From positions 124,001 to 188,000 of the forward strand of contig JAHVJD010000002.1 of assembly GCA_019801415.1 (NCBI GenBank): DNA of 64,000 bases. Reading direction: 5' to 3'. The notes under the pieces are model-generated. The model was not told where the DNA came from. It saw nothing but the letters and a program-made list of their open reading frames with translations, and did no database searches. The DNA comes from Nocardioides marinus. Its GTDB lineage: Bacteria > Pseudomonadota > Alphaproteobacteria > Rhodobacterales > Rhodobacteraceae. This document shows, piece after piece, positions 7,976 to 15,631 of the stretch. Numbering within the stretch: the first letter of the stretch is position 1; each line of letters begins with the position of its first letter. The position numbers were made by a program, and so were the translations under genes.

Positions 7976-9673
7976 TCAGACGCCCGCCACCTGAACCGAG
8001 GTATTCGGGGCCAGGCTGACGGTTCCCAGCTTGCGGATGTGGTCCTCCACCACATCCCAGATCATCGGACCTTCGGTGCCCTCGTTGACGCTGGCCCAGC
8101 CAGAGACCACGTAGGATTTCGATGGATCGATCAACTCGCCGGTGCGCAGCAGGGTCATTTCGCTGATCCGTTCACCTTGCGGCTTGCTGATGTCGATGCG
8201 GTAACCCATGCCGCCGATCCGCACCATGTCACCGCCCTGCTGGTAATAGGGGTCGGGGTTGAAGATGTTGTCAGCCACGTCTTCAAGAATGACCTTAATG
8301 AATTCCCCGGTCATCTCGGACCGGTAGGCAGCGCCATAAGACATCGAGGTGACGTTCCAGATATCTTCGCGGGTGATGTCATCGCCCGGCACCAGCGACG
8401 GCCCCCAACGCACCCCCGGCGACATGGCGATATCTGCCTCCCGCTCGCTCAGCAACGAGTCGCAGATCAAATCGTCCCAAGTGCCGTTAAAGTTGCCGCG
8501 CCGGTACAACAGTGTATCCGTCTGGCCGATCACCTCCGCCAGTTGGTCCTTGAAGGGCGCGCGCTCCGCCTCGATCAGCTGCGCAACCGCCGGGTCCGGT
8601 GCGATCACGTCCGAGAACACCGGGATCAGCTTGTGCCGCAGCCCCATCAGCTGGCCGTCGCGCACATCCAGATCGACGCGGGAGACGAATTTCCCGTTGG
8701 AGCCAGACGCGATGATATGCGTCTTGCCCACCAGAACCGGCTCCGGCAGCGCATCGTGGGTGTGGCCCGACAGGATCACGTCGATGCCCCGCACCTTGCC
8801 AGCCATCTTCTTGTCGACGTCAAAGCCGTTGTGGCTGAGCACTACCACCAGATCGGCACCGGCCGCGCGGACCTCGTCCACCATGGCCTGCATATTCTCG
8901 TCCCGGATACCAAAGGAATACTCCGGGAACATCCAGCCGGGGTTGGCAATCGGCATGTAAGGGAAAGCCTGACCGATCACCGCCACCTTTGCGCCGCCGC
9001 GTTCAAAGAACTTATAGGGCTTGAACAGCTCGGCCGGTTCGTCCCACTCGGCGTCAAAGATGTTCTGACCAAGCGCCGCAAAGGGCAGGCTTTCGACGAT
9101 TTCCTGCACGCGTTCCGATCCGAGCGTGAACTCCCAATGGAAGGTCATCGCATCCGGCTTCAGCGCATTCATCACGTTGACCATGTCCTGTCCCGCCGTG
9201 TGGTGGCAGGTGTAGGAGCCATGCCAGGTGTCGCCGCCATCAAACAGCAGCGCATCAGGGCGGTCGGCGCGGATAGCGTTGATGATCGTCGCCACCCGAT
9301 CCAGCCCACCAACCCGGCCATAGGCCTGCGCCAGCGCGGAAAAATCATCATGGGTCAGCGCATAGGCCGACGGGCTGCCATCGGCGATGCCATAGGCCTT
9401 GCGGAAATCGGCACCGGTGATGTGGGGCACATGCCCCTTGTTGGCGCCCACCCCGATATTCACCGAAGGTTCGCGGAAATAGATCGGCTTCAGTTGACCG
9501 TGGATATCGGTCACATGGATCAGGCTGATGTTTCCGTAGGTGTCGAACTCCAGCAGTTGATCCTGCGATAGCGACTGCTGAGCCGCCAAGCGCGCCCAGT
9601 TGCCAAAGCCTGACGCCCCCACCAATGCGGAGGCAGCCATTGAAACCTGAAGAAAATCGCGGCGCGAGATCAT
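7976..9673 (-). CDS. soxB: Thiosulfohydrolase SoxB
   Basis: A 565-residue di-manganese hydrolase of the 5'-nucleotidase/metallophosphatase superfamily that cleaves the terminal sulfone from SoxY-bound cysteine as sulfate. A Tat signal starts at once (ISRRDFLQVSMAAS). Metal-site motifs are HVTDIHGQL, FDGGDTWHGS and GHTHDALPE. The usual nucleotidase GNHEFD is replaced by FHWEFTLG, which distinguishes SoxB from nucleotidases. I use ATG 9673 because GAGG lies six bases before it; an ATG four codons upstream (9685) has no room for a ribosome site. An operator-like repeat and a terminator precede it, so it should start its own transcript. Confidence 0.97.
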   Translation of the reverse strand: MISRRDFLQVSMAASALVGASGFGNWARLAAQQSLSQDQLLEFDTYGNISLIHVTDIHGQLKPIYFREPSVNIGVGANKGHVPHITGADFRKAYGIADGSPSAYALTHDDFSALAQAYGRVGGLDRVATIINAIRADRPDALLFDGGDTWHGSYTCHHTAGQDMVNVMNALKPDAMTFHWEFTLGSERVQEIVESLPFAALGQNIFDAEWDEPAELFKPYKFFERGGAKVAVIGQAFPYMPIANPGWMFPEYSFGIRDENMQAMVDEVRAAGADLVVVLSHNGFDVDKKMAGKVRGIDVILSGHTHDALPEPVLVGKTHIIASGSNGKFVSRVDLDVRDGQLMGLRHKLIPVFSDVIAPDPAVAQLIEAERAPFKDQLAEVIGQTDTLLYRRGNFNGTWDDLICDSLLSEREADIAMSPGVRWGPSLVPGDDITREDIWNVTSMSYGAAYRSEMTGEFIKVILEDVADNIFNPDPYYQQGGDMVRIGGMGYRIDISKPQGERISEMTLLRTGELIDPSKSYVVSGWASVNEGTEGPMIWDVVEDHIRKLGTVSLAPNTSVQVAGV

Positions 9674-9703
9674 CGGTACCCTCATCCTCTATGCACGCGC
9701 TAC

Positions 9704-9723
9704 ACATTCACGCGAACGAATGT
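9704..9723 (-). promoter_or_regulatory. Predicted SoxR operator before soxB
   Basis: ACATTC at 9704-9709 and GAATGT at 9718-9723 form a perfect inverted repeat; the core 9706-9721 reads ATTCA-N6-CGAAT. It lies 31 bases upstream of the soxB start and just past the terminator of soxXYZA, a position suited to repressing a soxB promoter. Confidence 0.58.
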
Positions 9724-9730
9724 TTAAAGA

Positions 9731-9765
9731 AAGAAAAGCCCCGCGCCATGGTTCAGGCGCGGGGC
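9731..9765 (-). terminator. Intrinsic terminator after soxA
   Basis: A perfect 10-bp stem, GCCCCGCGCC (9738-9747) with GGCGCGGGGC (9756-9765), and an 8-base loop. On the minus strand it is followed by TTTTCTTTCTTT. It should end the soxXYZA transcript just before soxB. Confidence 0.85.
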
Positions 9766-9772
9766 AAATAAG

Positions 9773-10621
9773 TCAGTTGCGAACGGAGGGCGCTTCGACC
9801 GACAGCCCGTTTCCACGCGAAGCGACATACAGCTCCAACGCTACGAACTCCTCGGAACCCGGCGCATAGGTTTCAGCGCGGGTGTCGCGCACGCACCCTT
9901 TGAAGCGCGCATGTGCCGTGTTCAGCTTTGTGTTCTTCAAGCGATAAACAGGGAAGCCGTTGATCTGGCCCTGGCTCAGATGGTCGGCGCGGATCATATT
10001 GCCATAGTTGTCCTCGTGGCAGTTCGCGCAAGACAACTCCAGCTGGCCGGTGCGGGTGTAATACATCTCGCGGCCCTTCTCCCAAACCGATTGGGCGGGA
10101 CCATCAATCGCCACATTCACCGGCAGCCCGCGCGATTGCACCGAGATAAGCGCCTCCATCGCTGCCATCTTGCCGCCGGTGTATTTCCACGGCTCGGCCC
10201 CCATTTGGGTTTCGCGACAGTCATTGATTTGCATGTTCAAAGTGCGGACTTCACCGGCGGTCTCGTTCCACTTGGGATAGACCGCACGCACCCCCGCCAT
10301 GCTCTCCTCGACGTCACCATGGCACGCGGCGCAAGACTTGCCCTTGGAGCCCTCAACCGTTTCCCAGGTCTCAAGCGCTTGGTCTACGAACACCATGGCC
10401 GGGTTCTCGAAATCGTCCATCTGCAGCGCCTGCGTCTCATCCGAACGGAAATGCCAACCTGACATTATCTCGTCCATGACATCCGACAGATGCTCCGGAG
10501 CCGCTGCTTTGGTGACCATTTCGATCTCGTCGTTCACCACGAGCGTGTCGTCATCAGGGCCAGCGCCCGCGGCGAAAGGCAGCGCCAGCGCGGCGGCGGC
10601 TGCAATTACCTGTCTCTTCAT
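9773..10621 (-). CDS. soxA: Diheme cytochrome c SoxA, thiosulfate-SoxY coupling
   Basis: A 282-residue periplasmic cytochrome with a Sec signal (residues 1-20) and two haem motifs, CAACH at 97-101 and CANCH at 198-202, so it is the diheme form. The catalytic haem ligand is the cysteine in RFKGCVRD (C243), which in the family is a persulfide. With SoxX it joins thiosulfate oxidatively to the SoxY cysteine. The ATG at 10621 directly begins the signal peptide; the frame stays open upstream but that part shows no protein character. It lies 76 bases after soxZ and ends at a strong terminator. Confidence 0.96.
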   Translation of the reverse strand: MKRQVIAAAAALALPFAAGAGPDDDTLVVNDEIEMVTKAAAPEHLSDVMDEIMSGWHFRSDETQALQMDDFENPAMVFVDQALETWETVEGSKGKSCAACHGDVEESMAGVRAVYPKWNETAGEVRTLNMQINDCRETQMGAEPWKYTGGKMAAMEALISVQSRGLPVNVAIDGPAQSVWEKGREMYYTRTGQLELSCANCHEDNYGNMIRADHLSQGQINGFPVYRLKNTKLNTAHARFKGCVRDTRAETYAPGSEEFVALELYVASRGNGLSVEAPSVRN

Positions 10622-10697
10622 TCCTTGTCCTCCCGTGGGTGCCTGCCCTGCCCGGCCAAGCCCCGGCCAGTGCGCGTGCCTGAAGATCCGGACCGGA

Positions 10698-11027
10698 TCA
10701 GGAAACGGCGATCTTCTTGCTTGTGTCATAGACCGAGCCGTCATCGTCGTACCAGGTGAAGACAAACTCACCCGACTCGGACACCACGGCATCGAACTGG
10801 AAGTAAGGGTTGGTCGAGATCGCAGGCTCCATCGCAACGTCCACCACCATCTCGCCGTTGAAGGCACAGGTGAAGCGGTTGATGATCGAACGCGGGATGG
10901 TGTTGCCATCCTTGTCCTTGCGCTGGCCGCTTTCCATCTTGTGACTGATCAGGGTCTTGATCGTGACCGTCTCGCCGGCGGCAGCTGTTTTCGGGACCTT
11001 GACGCGGGGTTTAACACCGGATGCCAT
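10698..11027 (-). CDS. soxZ: Sulfur carrier complex subunit SoxZ
   Basis: A 109-residue protein without a signal peptide, as expected because SoxZ is exported bound to the Tat-signalled SoxY. Recognisable parts are ASGVKPRVKVPKTAAAGE, ISHKMESGQRKD and IINRFTCAFNGE, the immunoglobulin-like fold that forms a heterodimer with SoxY. The complex presents the SoxY C-terminal arm to SoxXA, SoxB and SoxCD. It lies 42 bases after soxY. Length is standard for the family. Confidence 0.97.
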   Translation of the reverse strand: MASGVKPRVKVPKTAAAGETVTIKTLISHKMESGQRKDKDGNTIPRSIINRFTCAFNGEMVVDVAMEPAISTNPYFQFDAVVSESGEFVFTWYDDDGSVYDTSKKIAVS

Positions 11028-11069
11028 GTCTTTGTTTCTCCTTCATAATACCGATTGGAGCGAGGCTAT

Positions 11070-11486
11070 TTAGCCGCCGCAACCGCCGATCGTGACCTTG
11101 ATCGTGGCACTGGTCTTGGCAAAGCTGCCATCGGCCAGCTTGGCGACCGCCACAACGTCCTGCGTGCCAGCCAAGCGGATCCGCGTGGACGCCGCCTGCT
11201 GCGCAGCTGCAGGGCCGAATTTGAAAGTGGCAACGCCCGGCTCGGGGTTCCCGGTCGCCAGAAGCATGATGGCAGTGGCCCCCGGTGCCTCAACCGAGAT
11301 CGGAACGGTGTTGCCGTTCTCGGCGATTTCCGGTGCGTTCAGCGTGATGTCGGCATCCGCCATCTCAGCTCCACCGGTGAATTCGGCGATCCGGTCTTCA
11401 GCTTTTGCGTTCACGCGGAACGGCAGCACGGTTACCATGGCGGCGCCCAGGCCCAAGGCCAGGGTCTCACGGCGTGAGAACTCCAT
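11070..11486 (-). CDS. soxY: Sulfur carrier protein SoxY
   Basis: A 138-residue protein with a Tat signal (FSRRETLALGLGAAM from residue 3) that ends exactly in GGCGG, with C136 as the sulfur-carrying residue on a flexible arm. All pathway intermediates stay covalently attached to this cysteine. I use ATG 11486, preceded by AGGAG, rather than the in-frame start at 11537, which would bury the twin-arginine motif. It sits 57 bases after soxX and 42 before soxZ in one transcription unit. Confidence 0.97.
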   Translation of the reverse strand: MEFSRRETLALGLGAAMVTVLPFRVNAKAEDRIAEFTGGAEMADADITLNAPEIAENGNTVPISVEAPGATAIMLLATGNPEPGVATFKFGPAAAQQAASTRIRLAGTQDVVAVAKLADGSFAKTSATIKVTIGGCGG

Positions 11487-11543
11487 CTTATTTCTCCTTT
11501 GATTGTCCCGCGGTCGGTCAGCGGCTTGGAACCGCAACCAGCG

Positions 11544-12056
11544 TCATTCTTCCTTCAGGGTCTCCAGAAAGGCGACCACATCCTCGATTTCCTGTGCCGT
11601 CAGGATAGGCGGAAGCGGTTCTGTCCCGGCTTTCCCGGTGTAGGCATCGCCGGGGCGGATGAAGCCCTCGACCTTGTAAAATGCGGGCATCATCGTGCCC
11701 TCGAACGTCTTCTTGGCATTGGCCACTAGACCGCGCAGCTCGGCCGCGGTCCAGCGGTCCCCGGCGCCATCCAGCGAGGGGCCGATTTCGCCGTGGAACG
11801 GCACATCCGCCAACGCGCTTACCTGATGGCACGCAACGCAGTTGCCCTTGGATTTGCTACCGGCAATCACGGCGCCCGCTTCAGCGTCGCCCGGCACGCC
11901 GGTCAGCGAAGTTTCCACTTCACCGTATTCCCCGTATTGCACCGCGTTCGGCGCGACCTCCTCCGCCAGAGCCGCGGTCCCGGCCAGCGCCAGACCTGCG
12001 CCCATAGTTGCGGCCAGACCGGCGGCCTGCGCCAGTGTCACAGTTAGATGCTTCAT
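11544..12056 (-). CDS. soxX: Monoheme cytochrome c SoxX
   Basis: A 170-residue periplasmic cytochrome with a Sec signal ending LAGTAALAEE and one haem motif, CVACH, at residues 73-77. The methionine in GTMMPAFY is a plausible axial ligand. SoxX partners SoxA, accepts its electrons and passes them to a small cytochrome c. The ATG at 12056 begins the signal peptide and has GGGAGG just upstream. It is the first gene of soxXYZA; an operator-like repeat lies 90 bases upstream. Confidence 0.95.
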   Translation of the reverse strand: MKHLTVTLAQAAGLAATMGAGLALAGTAALAEEVAPNAVQYGEYGEVETSLTGVPGDAEAGAVIAGSKSKGNCVACHQVSALADVPFHGEIGPSLDGAGDRWTAAELRGLVANAKKTFEGTMMPAFYKVEGFIRPGDAYTGKAGTEPLPPILTAQEIEDVVAFLETLKEE

Positions 12057-12145
12057 GTGTCCTCCCGTTGGCTGCCGCACGCGCTTGGCGGCCTGGCTAG
12101 CTGCGGACCAGCCTAGGCGGCGGCCCGGGCAATACGCAACAACAA

Positions 12146-12161
12146 ATTCAATCATGTGAAT
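12146..12161 (-). promoter_or_regulatory. Predicted SoxR operator before soxX
   Basis: ATTCAATCATGTGAAT, an inverted repeat with arms ATTCA and TGAAT (extendable to AAATTCA / TGAATTT). It lies in the soxW-soxX gap, a gap where SoxR binding has been described in related bacteria. It shares ATTCA-N6-YGAAT with three other sites here. Confidence 0.62.
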
Positions 12162-12185
12162 TTTTCCAAAAGCTGCGCCGACCCC

Positions 12186-12767
12186 CTAGTCCGTCGACCC
12201 ATTGTTGCGCTCGCGGATGCGGCGCGCGTGGTAGCGCTGGAAATCTTCCTCATTCTCAAGCGCATAGCGCTTTTCATTGACCCATGTAAACATGTCCATC
12301 GTGGTTCCCGGTCCAAAAGCGCCGGGCATCACCGCCACTGCGGCCTGTGGGGCGGTTTTGCCTTCCTCCACCTCTTCCGGCAGGAAAAGAATCGTCGGCG
12401 TGAACAGCAAACCCCACTTTCGGGCCATGTCTTTCTCCGCCAGAACCTCGCCGTCGAAATCGGTCACTTCGATGTCACCGTGCAGGTTCAGCTGCACAAC
12501 AAAGAAGTTTTCAGCGATGTATTTGCTGATGTCCGGCCGCGACAGCACCTCTTCGTGCATCTGGGTGCAATAGATGCAGCCGCGCTGCTCAAAGATCAGC
12601 GCCAGCCGTTTGCCCTCAGCGTTTGCTTCCTGCAGGTCTTCGCGCAAATCCTTGAAGGTGTCGCGCATCCAGGGCGCCTTGTGCAGACCGTCGTCGCCCA
12701 GCTCAGCAGCGGCAAGCGGCGTCGCAACGGCCAACGCCACAACAAATTTTGCAATGTATTTCAGCAT
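12186..12767 (-). CDS. soxW: Periplasmic thioredoxin SoxW
   Basis: A 193-residue thioredoxin-fold protein with a Sec signal (residues 1-21) and a CIYC redox motif at residues 64-67 preceded by IFEQRG; the cis-proline region is LFTPTILFL. SoxW receives reductant from membrane protein SoxV and helps keep the SoxY cysteine reduced. I use ATG 12767 with GGAGGA upstream; the frame extends four codons further to a TTG. It starts 19 bases after soxV and is probably co-transcribed with it. Confidence 0.93.
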   Translation of the reverse strand: MLKYIAKFVVALAVATPLAAAELGDDGLHKAPWMRDTFKDLREDLQEANAEGKRLALIFEQRGCIYCTQMHEEVLSRPDISKYIAENFFVVQLNLHGDIEVTDFDGEVLAEKDMARKWGLLFTPTILFLPEEVEEGKTAPQAAVAVMPGAFGPGTTMDMFTWVNEKRYALENEEDFQRYHARRIRERNNGSTD

Positions 12768-12786
12768 GCTATCCTCCAAACCTCAG

Positions 12787-13524
12787 TCAACCTATTGTGC
12801 TGAACGCGGGCATCCAGCGGATCATCGCCTCGGCAATCAGCCGCACGCCGCCGGTTGCTATCAGCACCGCGAATACCACCAGCATCGCGCCCATGCCCTT
12901 TTCCACCCAGGCAAAAGCCGCGCGGTGGCGCGCCACCCAGGCCAGGAACGGCCGCGCAAACAGCGCTGCAACCACGAAGGGCGCAGTCATGCCCAGCCCG
13001 TAGACCAGCAGCAGCAACCCGCCGCGCCAGACGTCCCCCATGCCCGAGGCAATCATCAGGATCGAGGCCAGCGCCGGCCCCACGCAGGGGGTCCAGCCAA
13101 AGCCGAAGGCGAGCCCCATCAGATAGGCTCCCAGCACCGTTGACGGCTCGGCACGGCTTTCCATCCGCGCCTCACGGTAGAGCAGCGGGATTTTCACGAC
13201 ACCCAGGAAATGCAGCCCGAACAGCAGCAGCAGCGCGGCCGCGCCATACGATAGGATGTCCAGGTACTGCCCGAACAGCTGCCCCAGCGCAGTGGCGCCC
13301 ATGCCCATCAGCATGAACACCGTCGTCACCCCGGCGGCGAAACAGACCGCCGAAATCAGCAACCGCCGCTGCGCACCCGGCGCAATCGCGCCATTTCCGC
13401 GCAGTTCGGTCATGGACAGCCCCCCCATGTAAGACAGGTAGAACGGCACCATTGGCAAAATGCAGGGCGTGAAAAAGCTCAGCAGCCCAGCCGCCAGCGC
13501 ACCAAACAGGGTAATTTCCAGCAT
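12787..13524 (-). CDS. soxV: CcdA-type thiol transporter SoxV
   Basis: A 245-residue inner-membrane protein with six predicted helices, of the CcdA/DsbD family. The two redox cysteines lie in SFFTPCILPMVP and GWTPCVGPALAS, symmetrical in the two halves. It passes electrons from cytoplasmic thioredoxin to periplasmic SoxW. I use ATG 13524, where MLEITLFGALAAGLLSFF begins the first helix. It is divergent from soxS across a 108-base promoter region holding an operator-like repeat. Confidence 0.94.
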   Translation of the reverse strand: MLEITLFGALAAGLLSFFTPCILPMVPFYLSYMGGLSMTELRGNGAIAPGAQRRLLISAVCFAAGVTTVFMLMGMGATALGQLFGQYLDILSYGAAALLLLFGLHFLGVVKIPLLYREARMESRAEPSTVLGAYLMGLAFGFGWTPCVGPALASILMIASGMGDVWRGGLLLLVYGLGMTAPFVVAALFARPFLAWVARHRAAFAWVEKGMGAMLVVFAVLIATGGVRLIAEAMIRWMPAFSTIG

Positions 13525-13583
13525 CCCGTTCCCGCCCTTCTTTTGCCGCGCCCACAGGGTCGTCAACGGGTCCGGCTTGTATC

Positions 13584-13599
13584 ATTCACATATTCGAAT
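13584..13599. promoter_or_regulatory. Predicted SoxR operator in the soxV-soxS divergent promoter
   Basis: ATTCACATATTCGAAT has ATTCA and CGAAT half-sites six bases apart, the same arrangement as at 9706-9721. It lies between the divergent soxV (60 bases away) and soxS (34 bases away), so one bound repressor could shut both transcripts. Confidence 0.6.
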
Positions 13600-13632
13600 T
13601 ACGTTGAATCTCGACGAACCGTCAACAGATGG

Positions 13633-14025
13633 ATGACACGGATGCGGCGCTTTCGGCAACTGCTGACCCTGGCAGCCCTGACACTGGCGCCCCTGCCCGC
13701 GCTGGCGGCTGAACTGGTCATGGTGGAACAAACAGGCTGCGAATGGTGCGCGCGCTGGGACGCCGAGATCGCACCGATATACCCGAAGACAGCCGAGGGG
13801 CGCTTTGCACCGCTGCGCCGGGTGGACCTGCAAGATATGCCACCAGATCTGCAACTGCGTCGCCGCGTCCTTTTCACTCCCACGTTTCTTCTGGTCGAAA
13901 ACGGACAGGAAATGGCCCGACTGGAAGGATATCCGGGAGAAGACTTTTTCTGGCCCCTTTGGGCCGATCTGCTCACCGACCACACAGACTTTGCCGACAC
14001 CACGCAATCATCAGACGGCAGCTGA
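13633..14025 (+). CDS. soxS: Thioredoxin-like protein SoxS
   Basis: A 130-residue periplasmic thioredoxin-fold protein with a Sec signal (residues 1-26, ending LPALAAE) and a CEWC motif at 36-39. The cis-proline region is LFTPTFLLV. SoxS of Paracoccus reductively reactivates SoxYZ. No strong ribosome site is visible; ATG 13633 and ATG 13642 are both possible and the signal works from either. Divergent from soxV and followed after 54 bases by soxR, with which it probably forms an operon. Confidence 0.9.
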   Translation: MTRMRRFRQLLTLAALTLAPLPALAAELVMVEQTGCEWCARWDAEIAPIYPKTAEGRFAPLRRVDLQDMPPDLQLRRRVLFTPTFLLVENGQEMARLEGYPGEDFFWPLWADLLTDHTDFADTTQSSDGS

Positions 14026-14079
14026 GCGCGCTGTCGATTTCGCAAACGGAAACAGGCGCGGAACCGCCAGGAGACAAAA

Positions 14080-14418
14080 ATGCCCCTACCGCAGTTTTCT
14101 GCTGACATGGAGCCCGAGGACATGGACCGCATGGTCAGCAATGCCGCGAAGGCATCGAATTTCCTCAAGGCGATCAGCCACGAAGGGCGGCTGATGATCC
14201 TGTGCCACCTGGTCTCCGGCGAAAAATCCGTGACCGAGCTGGAAGAGCTATTATCTGCACGGCAAGCTGCTGTTTCCCAGCAACTGTCGCGCTTGCGTCT
14301 CGAAGGGCTGGTGATCCCGAGACGCGAAGGCAAGGCGATTTACTACCGACTGGCCGATGACAAGCCGCGCCGCATACTTGAAGTTGTCTATGATCTGTTC
14401 TGCAAGGACGGCAGCTGA
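14080..14418 (+). CDS. soxR: ArsR-family repressor SoxR
   Basis: A 112-residue winged-helix regulator of the ArsR/SmtB type. The recognition helix region reads SVTELEELLSARQAAVSQQL and the wing RREGKAIYYRL. Two cysteines are present, in ILCHLVSG and near the C-terminus (LFCKDGS); in SoxR proteins such a pair senses sulfur species. Position next to soxS and soxT and the four inverted repeats in the cluster support a role as sox repressor. AGGAGA precedes the ATG. Confidence 0.92.
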   Translation: MPLPQFSADMEPEDMDRMVSNAAKASNFLKAISHEGRLMILCHLVSGEKSVTELEELLSARQAAVSQQLSRLRLEGLVIPRREGKAIYYRLADDKPRRILEVVYDLFCKDGS

Positions 14419-14436
14419 TGCCACCTGACACAAAAC

Positions 14437-15495
14437 ATGCTTGAGCTTTTGACAGAACACCAGCTCGCAGCCTTGATCGGGCTGTTTGGCGGTATTCTGT
14501 TGGGGCTGGCCGCCCGGCTGGGTCGCTTCTGTACACTGGGCGCCATAGAAGATGTCATCTATGGCGGATCCTCGCTGCGGTTGCGAATGTGGGGTGTGGC
14601 CATCGGTGTGTCGGTCATTTCCACATTCTCGCTGACCGCCGCCGGTTTGGTGGAGATGAAAGCCTCCCTCTACCTTTCGACCCGCTGGATGCCGATGGCC
14701 TCGATCCTGGGCGGGCTGATGTTCGGCTACGGGATGGCTCTGAGCGGCAACTGCGGCTACGGCGCGATTGCACGGCTGGGAGGGGGCGACCTGCGCAGTT
14801 TCGTGATCGTACTGGTAATGGGGATTTCCACCTACGTGGTGCTGGCAGGACCGTTGGCACCGCTGCGGCATTGGCTGTTCCCCCAAGAGGACGTGACCAC
14901 GGAGCTGCCGCCCGGACTGGCCCAGATGGTCGCCGCCGAAACCGGCGTGCCGCCAACGGCAGTCGGCCTCGGGATTGGGGCGGTGATCCTGCTCGCCTCG
15001 CTCTGGGGCGGCGGCATCCAGAAGGAGCCCCGCGCCTTGATGTGGGCCGCGATTGTGGGGGTTGCCATCACGTCCGGCTGGCTTGGCAGCAGCGTTCTTG
15101 CGACGACTGGCTTTGACGCGCTGCCGGTGGTCTCACACTCTTTTTCCGCCCCATTGGGAGAGAGCATCCTGTGGTGGATGACCGGCAGCCTGCGACCGGT
15201 GTCGTTTGCCGTCGGTTCGGTCGGCGGCGTGTGGTGCGGCGCTTTTCTGGGCTCATTGATCAAGGGACATTTTCGCTGGGAGGCCTGCGAAGACGCGCGC
15301 GAATTGCGCCGCCAGATCATCGGAGCCGCCATCATGGGGGCTGGCGCCGTGATTGCGATGGGCTGTACGGTTGGCCAGGGGCTCAGCGCGTTTTCTCTCT
15401 TGTCACTCTCGGCCCCGGTGACCACTGCCGCGATCTTTGTCGGCGCCGCACTGGGATTGCGCCAGTTGATCGTTGGCTTTCGCCCCGCGGCCTGA
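14437..15495 (+). CDS. soxT: YeeE/YedE-type sulfur transporter SoxT
   Basis: A 352-residue membrane protein with about nine hydrophobic segments, of the YeeE/YedE (TsuA) family. Conserved cysteines sit in RLGRFCTLGAIEDV, SGNCGYGAIARLGGG and MGCTVGQGLSAFS; in TsuA the equivalent residues line the thiosulfate path. It starts 18 bases after soxR. In Sox clusters this permease is called SoxT and is thought to import thiosulfate or a signal for SoxR, or to move sulfur compounds in general. The substrate direction is not known. Confidence 0.9.
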   Translation: MLELLTEHQLAALIGLFGGILLGLAARLGRFCTLGAIEDVIYGGSSLRLRMWGVAIGVSVISTFSLTAAGLVEMKASLYLSTRWMPMASILGGLMFGYGMALSGNCGYGAIARLGGGDLRSFVIVLVMGISTYVVLAGPLAPLRHWLFPQEDVTTELPPGLAQMVAAETGVPPTAVGLGIGAVILLASLWGGGIQKEPRALMWAAIVGVAITSGWLGSSVLATTGFDALPVVSHSFSAPLGESILWWMTGSLRPVSFAVGSVGGVWCGAFLGSLIKGHFRWEACEDARELRRQIIGAAIMGAGAVIAMGCTVGQGLSAFSLLSLSAPVTTAAIFVGAALGLRQLIVGFRPAA

Positions 15496-15631
15496 CCGCC
15501 CCGCAATTATGATAATTTTATTATTTTTCATGGGGTTTCAAACAGCTGTTACAGAACCATCCATGATGCAGGCGATCCGCAGCTGAACAGCCTTGGCTGC
15601 GCCAACCGAGCGACAGAATTTGGAGCCAGAC

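Noticed and set aside
7757-9571. 604-codon plus-strand open frame
   Set aside because: It lies wholly antisense to soxB and the soxC start, has the arginine/histidine-rich composition of GC-rich antisense frames and resembles no family.
15541-15570. Possible Pho box (CTGTTAC...) before the phoX-like gene
   Set aside because: Only one half-site resembles CTGTCAY; the position 11 bases away does not match, so the pattern is not convincing.
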